This document shows positions 50,293 through 60,084 of a DNA stretch of 64,000 nucleotides, piece by piece (position 1 is the stretch's first letter; every line of letters starts with the position of its first letter). This DNA comes from CAHJXF01 sp038225855 (lineage in GTDB: Bacteria; Pseudomonadota; Gammaproteobacteria; Burkholderiales; Burkholderiaceae_D): the NCBI GenBank assembly GCA_038225855.1, contig JBBRQU010000007.1, positions 53,952-117,951 on the forward strand, given 5' to 3'. The notes beneath the pieces are model-generated. The model was not told where the DNA came from and did no database searches. It worked only from the letters and a program-made list of their open reading frames with translations. Position numbers and translations under genes: made by a program.

Positions 50293-51917
50293 TGGTCGAC
50301 ACGCGAACGCTCATTTCCAGACGCGCGGCGCGTCCGGCATCGACGCGCGCGCCGCACTCGGCCGCGCAATGGCTCGCGCGCATGGTGCTGACTGGCGCGC
50401 AACTCACGTCCGATTCACGCGATGTCAAGAAGGGCGATGTGTTCATCGCGATGAAGGGCGCGCAGTTCGACGGACGTCGCTTCATCCCCGACGCCATCGC
50501 CAACGGCGCGGCCGCGATCATCTACGACGCGACGGCCTTCGAATGGCAATCCGGGTGGAACGTTCCGAATCGCCCGGAGCGCGAATTGAAGAAGAGCGCC
50601 GGAACGATCGCGGCCGACTGGTATCGGCGCCCTGCCGACGCCTTGTTCACGATCGGCGTGACCGGCACGAGCGGCAAGACCTCTACCGCGCTGTGGCTCG
50701 CGCAGGCATTGGTAGCGCTCGGCCACCGGACCGTGATGGTCGGCACGCTCGGCATCGGGTTCCCGGAAGAGCTGATCGACAGCGGCATGACGACGCCCGA
50801 CCCGGTCACCTTGCAGCGACGCCTGCGCGCGCTCGTCGACGACGGCGCCGTGGCGCTCGCCATCGAGGTCTCATCGATCGGTCTCGAAGAAGGGCGCGTC
50901 GCCGACATGCAGTTCGACGTCGCGGTCTTCACCAATCTCACGCGCGACCATCTCGACTACCACGGCACGATGGACGAGTACGAGGCAGCCAAGCGAAATC
51001 TCTTCACATGGCCGGCACTCGCACACGCGGTGATCAACGTCGACGATCCGGCGGGCGTTCGTTTCGCCGCGCTCGCGTCGAGTCGTGGCGCACAGGTGTT
51101 GCGAACCTCGGCCGGCGGCGGCGCCGACGCGCAACTGCGCGCGCGCAACGTCTCGGCGCGCGCCGAGGGCCTGGCCTTCGAAACCTTCGGTGCGTTCGGC
51201 GTGCGCAATATCTATGCACCCTTCATCGGCAATTTCAATGTATCGAATCTGCTCGGCGTGATCGGCGTGTTGCTGGCGGCGGGCCTGCCGATCGACGCGG
51301 CGCTCGGCGCGTTGAATCGACTCAAGCCCGTTCCGGGACGACTCGAAAGAGTCGACGTCGCATCGAGCGAACGGCCCGCGGGCATCGCGGCGCCGATGGT
51401 GCTGGTCGACTATGCGCACAAGCCTGACGCGCTCGAGAAAGCGTTGAAGGCGTGCCGCCCGATCGTCGACGCGCGCGGCGGCGAACTGATCGTCGTGTTC
51501 GGATGCGGCGGTGATCGCGATGCGGGCAAGCGTCCCATCATGGGAGAGATCGCGGCGCGTCTGGCCGATCGCGTGGTCGTCACGAGCGACAACCCGCGCA
51601 CCGAATCACCGAGCGCGATCATCGATCAGATCGTGGCCGGCATCGGCAACCTCGGCTTCAATCCGTTGAGTTCGGGATTCAAGGGGCCGTCGCTCGATGA
51701 GCGCGTCAAGGTCGAGTCCGACCGTCGACAGGCAATCTACGACGCGATCGCAGGCGCGCACGAAGACGATGTCGTGGTGATCGCCGGCAAGGGGCACGAG
51801 ACTTACCAGGAGATCGGCGGCGCCAAGCTTCCGTTCTCGGATGTCGAGGTCGCGCTCGAAGCCTTGCGTCGCGAACGGCGCCGCGTCGCGCGCTCCGAGG
51901 AGCCGGGATCATGTTGA
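50292..51917 (+). CDS. murE: UDP-MurNAc-tripeptide synthetase MurE
   Basis: 541 residues. ATP loop TGTSGKTSTALW, the Mur ligase motif VSSIGLEEGR, VDYAHKPDALE and the DNPR signature (TSDNPRTES), which indicates meso-diaminopimelate as substrate. It adds the third residue of the stem peptide. The ATG at 50292-50294 shares one base with the ftsI TGA. It overlaps murF by seven bases. Confidence 0.96.
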   Translation: MVDTRTLISRRAARPASTRAPHSAAQWLARMVLTGAQLTSDSRDVKKGDVFIAMKGAQFDGRRFIPDAIANGAAAIIYDATAFEWQSGWNVPNRPERELKKSAGTIAADWYRRPADALFTIGVTGTSGKTSTALWLAQALVALGHRTVMVGTLGIGFPEELIDSGMTTPDPVTLQRRLRALVDDGAVALAIEVSSIGLEEGRVADMQFDVAVFTNLTRDHLDYHGTMDEYEAAKRNLFTWPALAHAVINVDDPAGVRFAALASSRGAQVLRTSAGGGADAQLRARNVSARAEGLAFETFGAFGVRNIYAPFIGNFNVSNLLGVIGVLLAAGLPIDAALGALNRLKPVPGRLERVDVASSERPAGIAAPMVLVDYAHKPDALEKALKACRPIVDARGGELIVVFGCGGDRDAGKRPIMGEIAARLADRVVVTSDNPRTESPSAIIDQIVAGIGNLGFNPLSSGFKGPSLDERVKVESDRRQAIYDAIAGAHEDDVVVIAGKGHETYQEIGGAKLPFSDVEVALEALRRERRRVARSEEPGSC

Positions 51918-53386
51918 GCCTGGGCGAAGCTGCCGAGATGACGCGCGGGCGCATCGTCTCCACGCGCGCGCACGCCGATGCCGTGCTGGTGTCCGACGTC
52001 TCGACCGACAGCCGCCAGGTCGGGCCGGGATCGCTGTTCGTCGCGTTGTCGGGCGAGCGCTTCGACGGTCATGCATTTCTCGATGACGTCGCCGCCCGCG
52101 GCGCCACGGCCGCGCTGGTCGCCGAGGGGCTCGCTTCGAATGCCATGCCCTTGATCGCGGTTGCGGACACGCGTCGCGCGCTCGGCGATCTCGCCCATGG
52201 TTGGCGTCGCCGCTTCTTCATGCCGCTGGTGGTCGTGGTCGGCAGCAATGGCAAGACCACCACCAAGGAAATGATCGCGGCGATCTTCGCTGCGGCGTTC
52301 GGCAACGACGATCGCTTGGCGACGCGCGGCAATTTGAACAACGACATCGGCGTGCCGCTCACGCTGCTCGGTCTGCGCACCCATCATCGTGCTGCCGTGA
52401 TCGAGCTCGGCATGAATCATCCCGGCGAGACCGCGCGCCTGGCCGAGATCGCGCAGCCCACCATCGCATTGGTCGTCAACGCGCAGCGCGAGCATCAGGA
52501 GTTCATGCAGAGCGTCGAGGCGGTCGCCGACGAACACGCGCTCGCGATCGCCGCACTGCCTGCCGACGGCGTCGCCGTGTTTCCGGCCGACGATGCGCAC
52601 GCGGCCGTGTGGCGGCGTGCGGCAGGCGCGCGCCGCGTCGTCGATTTTCTGTGCGTGACCGATCATGAGCCGATGCAAGCGAGCGACTCGCGTGGGGCGA
52701 GCGTGGTCGCGCGCGCCCATCTCGAAGCCGATGACACGGTGGTGCATTTCGACACGCCACAGGGCGCGATCACGGTTCGGCTCGCGGTCTCGGGTCTGCA
52801 CAACGCACGCAACGCGGCGGCCGCGGCCGCCGTGTGCATTGCGGCCGCGTCCTTTGGCAAGACGGCGATCGACATTCCGCTCGAAGCGATCCGTCGCGGC
52901 CTCGAATCCTTTTCGCCCATGCGCGGACGTTCGCAACGCTTCGTCTCGCACGGCGGCTCGGTCGTGATCGACGACAGCTACAACGCCAATCCCGATTCGA
53001 TGCGCGCGGCGATCGATTTGCTGGCGACGCACTGCGCACCGCGTTTGCTGGTTCTCGGCGACATGGGCGAAGTCGGTAGCGGGGGTCCACGCTTTCATGC
53101 CGAGATCGGCGACTATGCGCGTGAGCGCGGCATCGAATCCCTGTACGCGACGGGCCGAGCGAGCCGCGAGACGGTCGCCGCATTCGGCGACGGCGGCGCT
53201 CACTTCGCCGATGTCGAAACGCTGATCGCGGCGGCCGGCTCATGGGTGCTCGCGAGCGAAAGGGACGTCAGCTCTTCGCCCTCGACACCGACGCCGGCCG
53301 TGCTCGTCAAGGGCTCGCGCTTCATGCGCATGGAGCGCGTGGTCGCGGCGCTCGCCGGCGTCGATCTCGCAGAGGGAGTGCACTGA
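51911..53386 (+). CDS. murF: UDP-MurNAc-pentapeptide synthetase MurF
   Basis: 491 residues. ATP loop VGSNGKTTTKEMIAA, then ELGMNHPGETARLAEI and VIDDSYNANPDSM, typical of MurF. It adds D-Ala-D-Ala to the tripeptide. The stop shares one base with the mraY ATG. Confidence 0.96.
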   Translation: MLSLGEAAEMTRGRIVSTRAHADAVLVSDVSTDSRQVGPGSLFVALSGERFDGHAFLDDVAARGATAALVAEGLASNAMPLIAVADTRRALGDLAHGWRRRFFMPLVVVVGSNGKTTTKEMIAAIFAAAFGNDDRLATRGNLNNDIGVPLTLLGLRTHHRAAVIELGMNHPGETARLAEIAQPTIALVVNAQREHQEFMQSVEAVADEHALAIAALPADGVAVFPADDAHAAVWRRAAGARRVVDFLCVTDHEPMQASDSRGASVVARAHLEADDTVVHFDTPQGAITVRLAVSGLHNARNAAAAAAVCIAAASFGKTAIDIPLEAIRRGLESFSPMRGRSQRFVSHGGSVVIDDSYNANPDSMRAAIDLLATHCAPRLLVLGDMGEVGSGGPRFHAEIGDYARERGIESLYATGRASRETVAAFGDGGAHFADVETLIAAAGSWVLASERDVSSSPSTPTPAVLVKGSRFMRMERVVAALAGVDLAEGVH

Positions 53387-54555
53387 TGCTGCTCGCACTC
53401 GCGCAATGGCTGGGCCAGGATGTGCGCTTCTTCAACGTCTTCACGTACATCACCTTGCGCGCGGTCCTCGCGACGCTGACCGCGCTCGCGATCGGCCTGC
53501 TTTGCGGACCGGCCGTGATCCGTCGCCTGACGGCGCTCAAGATCGGGCAGGCGGTTCGTGACGACGGTCCGCAGTCGCATCTCATCAAGACCGGCACGCC
53601 GACCATGGGCGGCGCGCTGATCCTGATCGCGATCGGCGTCGCCACGCTGCTGTGGTCGGACCTCACCAATCGGTTCGTGTGGGTGGTGCTGCTCGTCACC
53701 TTCGGCTTCGGCTGGATCGGCTGGATCGACGACTATCGCAAGGTCGTGCGGCGCGATCCGAAAGGGATGAGCGCGAAGGAAAAATACTTCTGGCAATCGG
53801 TCATCGGCCTCGTCGCCGCGATGTATCTCGCATTCGCGGTCTCGGCGCAAAGCAACGCCGATGTCGCGCATCTGTTCTTCGCGTGGATACGCAGCGGCTT
53901 CGACATGGCGCTGCCGCCGAAAGCCGACTTCATCGTGCCCTTCTTCAAGAACGTCGCGTATCCGCTGGGCGCGATCGGCTTCATCGTGTTGACCTATTGC
54001 GTCATCGTCGGAACCAGCAACGCGGTCAACCTGACCGACGGCCTCGACGGGCTCGCGATCATGCCGACGATACTGGTCGGCGCCGCGCTCGGCCTGTTCG
54101 CGTACGTGACCGGCCGCGCCGACTACTCGCGTTACCTGCTGTTCCCGCACATTCCCGGCGCATCCGAATTACTGGTGTTCTGCGCCGCGCTGGCCGGTGC
54201 CGGGCTTGCATTCCTGTGGTTCAACACCTATCCCGCGCAGGTCTTCATGGGCGACGTGGGCGCGCTCGCGCTGGGTGGCGCGCTCGGCACGATCGCGGTC
54301 ATCGTCCGTCAGGAAATCGTGCTCTTCATCATGGGCGGCGTGTTCGTCGCCGAGACCGTGTCGGTGATGGTGCAAGTGCTGTGGTTCAAGTACACCAAGC
54401 TGCGTTACGGCGCGGGGCGCCGCATCTTTCTCATGGCGCCGCTGCATCACCATTTCGAGGAATCCGGCTGGAAAGAAACCCAGGTCGTGGTTCGGTTCTG
54501 GATCATCACGATGATGCTGGTGCTGGTGGGTCTGTCGACCCTGAAGCTGCGGTGA
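53386..54555 (+). CDS. mraY: Phospho-MurNAc-pentapeptide translocase MraY
   Basis: 389 residues, about ten membrane helices. Active-site regions: GTPTMGGALIL, FGWIGWIDDYRK, NLTDGLDGLA, NTYPAQVFMGDVGALALG and MAPLHHHFE. It forms lipid I on undecaprenyl phosphate. The ATG at 53386-53388 is fixed by overlap with murF and the family N-terminus. Confidence 0.97.
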   Translation: MLLALAQWLGQDVRFFNVFTYITLRAVLATLTALAIGLLCGPAVIRRLTALKIGQAVRDDGPQSHLIKTGTPTMGGALILIAIGVATLLWSDLTNRFVWVVLLVTFGFGWIGWIDDYRKVVRRDPKGMSAKEKYFWQSVIGLVAAMYLAFAVSAQSNADVAHLFFAWIRSGFDMALPPKADFIVPFFKNVAYPLGAIGFIVLTYCVIVGTSNAVNLTDGLDGLAIMPTILVGAALGLFAYVTGRADYSRYLLFPHIPGASELLVFCAALAGAGLAFLWFNTYPAQVFMGDVGALALGGALGTIAVIVRQEIVLFIMGGVFVAETVSVMVQVLWFKYTKLRYGAGRRIFLMAPLHHHFEESGWKETQVVVRFWIITMMLVLVGLSTLKLR

Positions 54556-54562
54556 ACGACGC

Positions 54563-56170
54563 ATGGACCCGAGCATGGAATTGAAGCGACGCTCGGTACT
54601 CGTTCTGGGCCTCGGCGAATCCGGACTTGCGATGGCGCGCTGGTGCCTGCGCGAAGGCGCGCGCGTGCGCGTTGCCGATACGCGTTCGACGCCGCCCAGG
54701 CTCGAAGCGTTGAAGATAATTAACAACGGAGGCGACGCGCGCGTCGACATTCGCCTCGGTCCGTTTACCGACGACTTGCTCGACGGCATAGCCCTGATCG
54801 CGATCAGCCCGGGACTCGCGCCGATCGCAGAACCCCAGCGCTCGCTGCTCGCGCGCGCGGCGCAATCGGCTATTCCCGTTTGCAGCGAAATCGAACTCTT
54901 CGCACAGAAGCTCGCGGCTTTGAAAGCGAGCGAAGGCTACCTGCCGCGCGTGGTCGCGATCACCGGCACGAACGGCAAGACCACGGTCACGCGCCTGCTG
55001 GGGAAGCTATGCGAAAGCGCGGGTCGGTCGGTTGCGGTCGCGGGAAATGTGTCGCCTGCCGCGCTCGATGCGCTCGCCGACGCGCTCGATGCACGCGAGG
55101 AGAACCGAGGCGCCGTTCGCTCGCTGCCTTCGATCTGGGTGCTCGAACTGTCGAGCTTCCAACTGGAGACGACGCGCAGTCTCGTCGCCGATGCGGCAGC
55201 CGTGCTCAACATCACGCAAGACCATCTTGACTGGCATGGCGACATGGCCGCGTATGCGAAGGCGAAGGCGGCCATCTTCGCGCCATCGACGGTGCGCGTG
55301 CTCAATCGCGATGACGCGCGCGTGATGACCATGGGCGGCGACCAAGTCCCTTCGGTGAGCTTCGGTCTCGACCAACCCACCGCACCCGGATCGTTCGGGG
55401 TCGTATGCGAATGCAGCGGTGCCGACGCATTGCGCTGGCTCGCGCTCGCAGAGGGCCACGATCCCGAGGCCGAAGCGCGCGGAGTCGCGAGCATCAAGGT
55501 GAAGAAGGGTCGCAAATCGGCGAAGGCCGCGGTTGCCGATACCGCCGCTGCCCGAATCGATGCCGCGGCGCGCGATGCGATCGTGGTGCGGCGTCTGATG
55601 CCGACGGACGCACTGCGCATACGCGGCGACCACAACGTCGCCAACGCGCTCGCTGCGCTCGCGCTCGGACGCGCGATCGGACTGCCGATGGCCGCGATGC
55701 TGCGCGCGGTCGGCGCCTATCGCGGCGAGCCGCACCGCGTCGAATTCGTGCTGCGAAGATGCGGCGTCGACTACATCGAAGACAGCAAGGGCACCAACGT
55801 CGGCGCAACCGTCGCCGCCCTGCAGGGTCTCGGGCAAAAGGTCGTGCTGATCGCAGGCGGTGACGGCAAGGGTCAGGACTTCTCGCCGCTCGCACCACCG
55901 GTCGCTCGTCATGCGCGCGCCGTGTTGCTGATCGGCAAGGACAAGGCCGCAATCCGTGTCGCGCTCGCTCGAACCGGCGTGCGGCTGGTCGATTGCGCGA
56001 CGCTGGCCGACGCCGTGCTCGAAGCGTCGCGCATTGCCGAGCCGGGCGACGCCGTGCTGCTGTCGCCCGCGTGCGCGAGCCTCGACATGTTCCGCGACTA
56101 CCAGGAGTGCGCAGACGCATACATCGCCGCGGTCCGTCGTCTCGCCCAGGCGGAGGAGGCCTCGTGTTGA
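54563..56170 (+). CDS. murD: UDP-MurNAc-L-alanine:D-glutamate ligase MurD
   Basis: 535 residues, against ~440 in E. coli. N-terminal LVLGLGESGLAMARW, ATP loop TGTNGKTTVTRLLG, ELSSFQLETT and NITQDHLDWHG are all present, as is EDSKGTNVGAT. The extra length lies mainly in the central domain before RIRGDHNVANAL and includes a basic Ala/Lys stretch (IKVKKGRKSAKAAVAD). Starts at 54563 and 54575 are both possible. It overlaps ftsW by seven bases. Confidence 0.94.
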   Translation: MDPSMELKRRSVLVLGLGESGLAMARWCLREGARVRVADTRSTPPRLEALKIINNGGDARVDIRLGPFTDDLLDGIALIAISPGLAPIAEPQRSLLARAAQSAIPVCSEIELFAQKLAALKASEGYLPRVVAITGTNGKTTVTRLLGKLCESAGRSVAVAGNVSPAALDALADALDAREENRGAVRSLPSIWVLELSSFQLETTRSLVADAAAVLNITQDHLDWHGDMAAYAKAKAAIFAPSTVRVLNRDDARVMTMGGDQVPSVSFGLDQPTAPGSFGVVCECSGADALRWLALAEGHDPEAEARGVASIKVKKGRKSAKAAVADTAAARIDAAARDAIVVRRLMPTDALRIRGDHNVANALAALALGRAIGLPMAAMLRAVGAYRGEPHRVEFVLRRCGVDYIEDSKGTNVGATVAALQGLGQKVVLIAGGDGKGQDFSPLAPPVARHARAVLLIGKDKAAIRVALARTGVRLVDCATLADAVLEASRIAEPGDAVLLSPACASLDMFRDYQECADAYIAAVRRLAQAEEASC

Positions 56171-57435
56171 GCGGCGCGATCGGGAAACTCGCGGCCGGAC
56201 TCGCCGGACGCAGCGCGCGCGCGACCGAGACGCCGCAGCGCTCGCCCCATGCGGCGCGCTCGCGCCATCGGGTCGACCCTCTGAAACCGACGCGCGCGGC
56301 GCTGATGGACTGGGACCAGCCGCTCTTCTTCGTCTGCCTCGCGTTGATGCTGCTGGGGGTGGTGATGGTGTATTCGGCGTCGATCGCGCTGTCGGATTCG
56401 CCGCGCTATCCGAACCTCAGGCCCACCTACTTCCTCGCGCGGCAGGCGCTCTTCGTCGCGATCGGACTGGGCGCCGGTCTCGTCGCATTCAGGATTGCGC
56501 TTTCGACCTGGCAGCGCTGGTCGTCATACCTGTTCGTGGCCACCATCGTGCTGTTGATCGCGGTGCTGGTTCCGGGGCTCGGACGCGGCGTCAACGGTGC
56601 GCATCGCTGGATCTCGCTCTACGCGATGAACCTGCAGCCGTCCGAGGTGATGAAGCTGATGGTAGTGCTCTACGCGGCCGACTACGCGGTCAGGAAGCAG
56701 GCCTTGATGCACACCTTTCGCAAGGGCTTCCTGCCGATGGCGGTGGTGATTGTGCTGGTCGGCGCATTGCTCCAGCTCGAACCCGACCTCGGCGCGTTCA
56801 TGGTGATCGCGGCCGTCGCGTTCGGCATCCTTTTTCTGGGTGGCGTGAACGCGCGCATGTTCCTCGGTCTGGGCAGCGCGATGGTGGGCGGCTTCGTCAT
56901 CCTGATCTGGGCAAGCCCGTGGCGACGCGCGCGCTTCTTCGCCTACCTCGATCCTTTCGAAGAAGACAACGCGCTCGGCAAGGCCTATCAGCTGACGCAT
57001 TCGCTGATCGCATTCGGCCGCGGCGAATGGCTCGGCGTCGGGCTCGGCGCGAGCGTCGAGAAGCTCCACTACCTACCCGAGGCGCACACCGACTTTCTGC
57101 TCGCGGTGATCGGCGAAGAGCTTGGGCTGGTGGGAGTCGCGATCGTCATCGGCGCGTTCTTCTGGCTGATCCAGCGCGCGTTCGAGATCGGCCGCCAGGC
57201 GATCGCGCTCGAGCGCACCTCTGCGGGTCTGGTCGCAAAAGGCATCGGCATCTGGTTCGGCGTCCAGGGGTTCATCAACATGGGCGTGAACCTCGGGCTG
57301 CTTCCGACCAAGGGCTTGACGCTGCCGCTGATGAGTTATGGCGGCAGCGGCATCCTGGTCAACTGCGTCGCGCTCGCGCTGGTGCTGCGAGTCGACTACG
57401 AGAACCGCATTCTCATGCGCGGAGGTCGCGTATGA
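56164..57435 (+). CDS. ftsW: Septal peptidoglycan polymerase FtsW
   Basis: 423 residues, about ten membrane helices. SEDS motifs: NGAHRWISL, QPSEVMKL, HTDFLLAVIGEELG and MSYGGSGILVNC. It polymerises lipid II together with FtsI. The start is GTG at 56164 (or TTG at 56167), both overlapping the murD stop. The ~47 residues before MDWDQPLF are basic and unconserved. Confidence 0.94.
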   Translation: MLSGAIGKLAAGLAGRSARATETPQRSPHAARSRHRVDPLKPTRAALMDWDQPLFFVCLALMLLGVVMVYSASIALSDSPRYPNLRPTYFLARQALFVAIGLGAGLVAFRIALSTWQRWSSYLFVATIVLLIAVLVPGLGRGVNGAHRWISLYAMNLQPSEVMKLMVVLYAADYAVRKQALMHTFRKGFLPMAVVIVLVGALLQLEPDLGAFMVIAAVAFGILFLGGVNARMFLGLGSAMVGGFVILIWASPWRRARFFAYLDPFEEDNALGKAYQLTHSLIAFGRGEWLGVGLGASVEKLHYLPEAHTDFLLAVIGEELGLVGVAIVIGAFFWLIQRAFEIGRQAIALERTSAGLVAKGIGIWFGVQGFINMGVNLGLLPTKGLTLPLMSYGGSGILVNCVALALVLRVDYENRILMRGGRV

Positions 57436-58529
57436 CGCGCACGCTGCTGATCATGGCGGGCGGCACCGGCGGCCACATCATGCCGGGCCTTGCGATCGCC
57501 GAGACCATGCGCGCGCGTGGATGGGCGGTGCGCTGGCTCGGCACCGCGCACGGGATGGAGAATCGGCTCGTGCCCGAAGCCGGCATCGCGCTCGACACGA
57601 TCGCGTTTGCGGGACTGCGCGGCAAGGGCATGGTCCATGCGTTGCGCGGCATGGTCCAGTTCGCGCGCGGTGTCTTCGAGAGCCTGCGCTTCTTCTCGCG
57701 CCTCAAGCCGCATGCGGTGCTGGGCATGGGCGGATATGTCACCGTGCCCGGAGGTCTCGCGGCCGCACTGACGCGCATCCCGCTCGCGCTGATGAACAGC
57801 GACTCGGCGCTGTTGCTGTCGAACCGCGCGTTGAAGCCATTCGCGCGGCGCCTCCTGTTCGGCCTGCCCGGTTCGGTCGACAGGGTTGGCGCAAAGGGCG
57901 TGTGGACCGGCAGTCCGGTGCGCGCATCGATCGCGCGGATCGCACCGCCATCGCAGCGTTACGCGTCGCGTCACGGCCCGCTGCATGTGCTGGTGCTCGG
58001 CGGCAGCCTCGGCGCGGCGACCCTGAATCGCCATGTGCCGCTCGCACTCGCGGCGCTCCAGAGTCGCTGCGCCGAAGCCGATCGCCCGCTGGTCGTGCAT
58101 CAGGCGGGCGCGCAACACGCCGATGCGCTCGCGGCTGCCTATCGCGACGTCGGCGTCGCGGCCGTGGTCGTGCCTTTCATCGACGACATGGCTGCGCGGT
58201 ATGGGCAAGCCGATGTCGTGATCTGCCGTGCCGGCGCGATCACGGTCAGCGAATTGACCGCCGCCGGTGTCGCGAGCGTGCTCGTGCCCTTGATCGTCTC
58301 GACGACCGCGCATCAGCGCGACAACGCGCTCTATCTCGAGCGCGCCGGCGCCGCGGTTCATCTGCCGCAGGACGCGTTGACTGCGGACTCGCTCGCAGAC
58401 CTGCTCGCGTCTTTCACGCGTGAGCGCCTGCAGACGATGGCCGAAGCCGCGCGCGCTCTCGGCAAGCCGCGCGCGAACGACACCGTCGCCGACGAGATCG
58501 AAGCGATCGCTCGGAAGGAGACGGTGTGA
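57432..58529 (+). CDS. murG: Lipid II synthase MurG (GlcNAc transferase)
   Basis: 365 residues. GGTGGHIMPGLAIA is the acceptor-binding loop. MGGYVTVPGGLAA, LVLGGSLGAATLN and VICRAGAITVSELTAAG follow as in all MurG proteins. It adds GlcNAc to lipid I at the membrane. The ATG overlaps the ftsW stop (ATGA). Its TGA overlaps the GTG of the mini-gene at 58526. Confidence 0.96.
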   Translation: MTRTLLIMAGGTGGHIMPGLAIAETMRARGWAVRWLGTAHGMENRLVPEAGIALDTIAFAGLRGKGMVHALRGMVQFARGVFESLRFFSRLKPHAVLGMGGYVTVPGGLAAALTRIPLALMNSDSALLLSNRALKPFARRLLFGLPGSVDRVGAKGVWTGSPVRASIARIAPPSQRYASRHGPLHVLVLGGSLGAATLNRHVPLALAALQSRCAEADRPLVVHQAGAQHADALAAAYRDVGVAAVVVPFIDDMAARYGQADVVICRAGAITVSELTAAGVASVLVPLIVSTTAHQRDNALYLERAGAAVHLPQDALTADSLADLLASFTRERLQTMAEAARALGKPRANDTVADEIEAIARKETV

Positions 58530-58681
58530 AGCACCGCATCAAGCCCATCCACTTCGTCGGCACGCCCGGCGCGCCGCGCCGGCATCGTCGACCTGCGGGA
58601 CGATGCGCAGCATCGACACGGATACCCGCGCCGATGCCGACATCGAAGGCAGATCTGTTCCACGACGAGTGCGCGCGATGA
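58526..58681 (+). CDS. 51-codon mini-gene: diverged duplicate of the murC 5' end
   Basis: A GTG at 58526-58528 overlapping the murG stop opens 51 codons ending in a TGA (58679-58681) that overlaps the murC ATG. Its first residues KHRIKPIHFVG copy those of MurC (KHRIKHIHFVG). Over the first 37 bases 33 are identical to 58678-58714. After that a two-base gap restores the nucleotide match (GGCATCG...), so the copy is frameshifted and later codons are nonsense relative to MurC. It may act only as a translational bridge from murG to murC. It is not likely to encode an enzyme. Confidence 0.5.
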   Translation: MKHRIKPIHFVGTPGAPRRHRRPAGRCAASTRIPAPMPTSKADLFHDECAR

Positions 58682-60084
58682 AGCACAGGATCAAGCACAT
58701 CCACTTCGTCGGCATCGGAGGCTCCGGCATGAGCGGCATCGCCGAAGTGCTGCTCAATCTGGGCTACACGATCAGCGGCTCGGACACGGCGAGCAACGCG
58801 GCCACGCAACGGCTCGCGCAGTTCGGCGCCGACGTGAAGAAAGGCCACGACGCGGCGCATGTCGCCGATGCCGATGCGATCGTCGTCTCGACCGCGGTTG
58901 CGGCGAACAATCCCGAAGTCATCGAAGCGCGCGCGAAAAAAATTCCCGTCGTGCCGCGTGCGGTGATGTTGAGCGAACTGATGCGTCTGAAGCTCGGCAT
59001 CGCGATCGCAGGTACTCACGGCAAGACCACGACCACCAGTCTGGTCGCATCGGTGCTTGCACAGGCGGGACTCGATCCGACCTTCGTGATCGGCGGGCGC
59101 CTGAACAGCGCGGGCGCGAACGCACGCCTCGGACAAGGCGACTTCATCGTCGTCGAGGCCGACGAGTCCGACGCGTCGTTCCTCAATCTGCTGCCGGTGA
59201 TGGCGGTGATCACCAACATCGACGCCGATCACATGGAAACCTACGGCCACGACTTCGCGCGCCTGAAGCAGGCCTTCGTCGATTTCACGCAACGGCTGCC
59301 GTTCTATGGGACCGCGCTGGTCTGCATCGACGACGCCAACGTGCGCGAGATCATGCCGTCGATCTCGAAACCCCTGACGACCTACGGGCTGCATCCGGAC
59401 GCGCAGGTGCGTGCGCACGACGTGCGGCACGAAGGCGGCCGCATGCGCTTCACGGTCACGCGCCAGAACGGCGTGACGCTGCCGCCGCTGGACGTGACGC
59501 TCAATCTTCCCGGCGAGCACAACGTGCAGAACGCGCTCGCGGCGATCGCGGTTGCGACTGAACTGAACGTCGCCGACGCCGCGATCTGCGAAGCGCTCGC
59601 GCACTTCACCGGCGTCGGCCGGCGCTTCCAGCGTCTGGGCGATGTGCCGATCGCGCGAGACGGTGTCGCGGGGTCGTTCACGCTGATCGACGATTACGGC
59701 CATCACCCGGTCGAGATGGCCGCGACGCTGGCTGCCGCGCGCGGCGCGTTTCCCAGGCGCCGCATCGTGCTCGCGTTCCAGCCGCATCGCTACACGCGCA
59801 CGCGCGATCTGTTCGAGGATTTCGCGCGCGTTCTGTCATCGGCCGACGCGCTCCTCATCGGCGAGGTCTATGCAGCCGGCGAAGCGGCGATCGTCGCGGC
59901 CGATGGGCGAGCCCTGGTGCGCGCCGTGCGCGTGACCGGCCGCGTCGAGCCGGTGTTCGTCGAGGACATCGAGGCGATGACCGAAGCGATCCTGCGCATC
60001 GTCGATCACGACGATGTCGTCATCACCATGGGTGCCGGTTCGATCGGCACGATTCCGGGGCGTTTGCTAGAGGCGGCGCGATGA
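58678..60084 (+). CDS. murC: UDP-MurNAc:L-alanine ligase MurC
   Basis: 468 residues. It begins MKHRIKHIHFVGIGGSGMSG. ATP loop AGTHGKTTTTSL, EADESDASFLNL, DDYGHHPVEM and FQPHRYTRTRDLF are diagnostic. It adds the first stem-peptide residue. The start at 58678 fits the family N-terminus exactly; its 5' end is duplicated just upstream. Confidence 0.96.
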   Translation: MKHRIKHIHFVGIGGSGMSGIAEVLLNLGYTISGSDTASNAATQRLAQFGADVKKGHDAAHVADADAIVVSTAVAANNPEVIEARAKKIPVVPRAVMLSELMRLKLGIAIAGTHGKTTTTSLVASVLAQAGLDPTFVIGGRLNSAGANARLGQGDFIVVEADESDASFLNLLPVMAVITNIDADHMETYGHDFARLKQAFVDFTQRLPFYGTALVCIDDANVREIMPSISKPLTTYGLHPDAQVRAHDVRHEGGRMRFTVTRQNGVTLPPLDVTLNLPGEHNVQNALAAIAVATELNVADAAICEALAHFTGVGRRFQRLGDVPIARDGVAGSFTLIDDYGHHPVEMAATLAAARGAFPRRRIVLAFQPHRYTRTRDLFEDFARVLSSADALLIGEVYAAGEAAIVAADGRALVRAVRVTGRVEPVFVEDIEAMTEAILRIVDHDDVVITMGAGSIGTIPGRLLEAAR

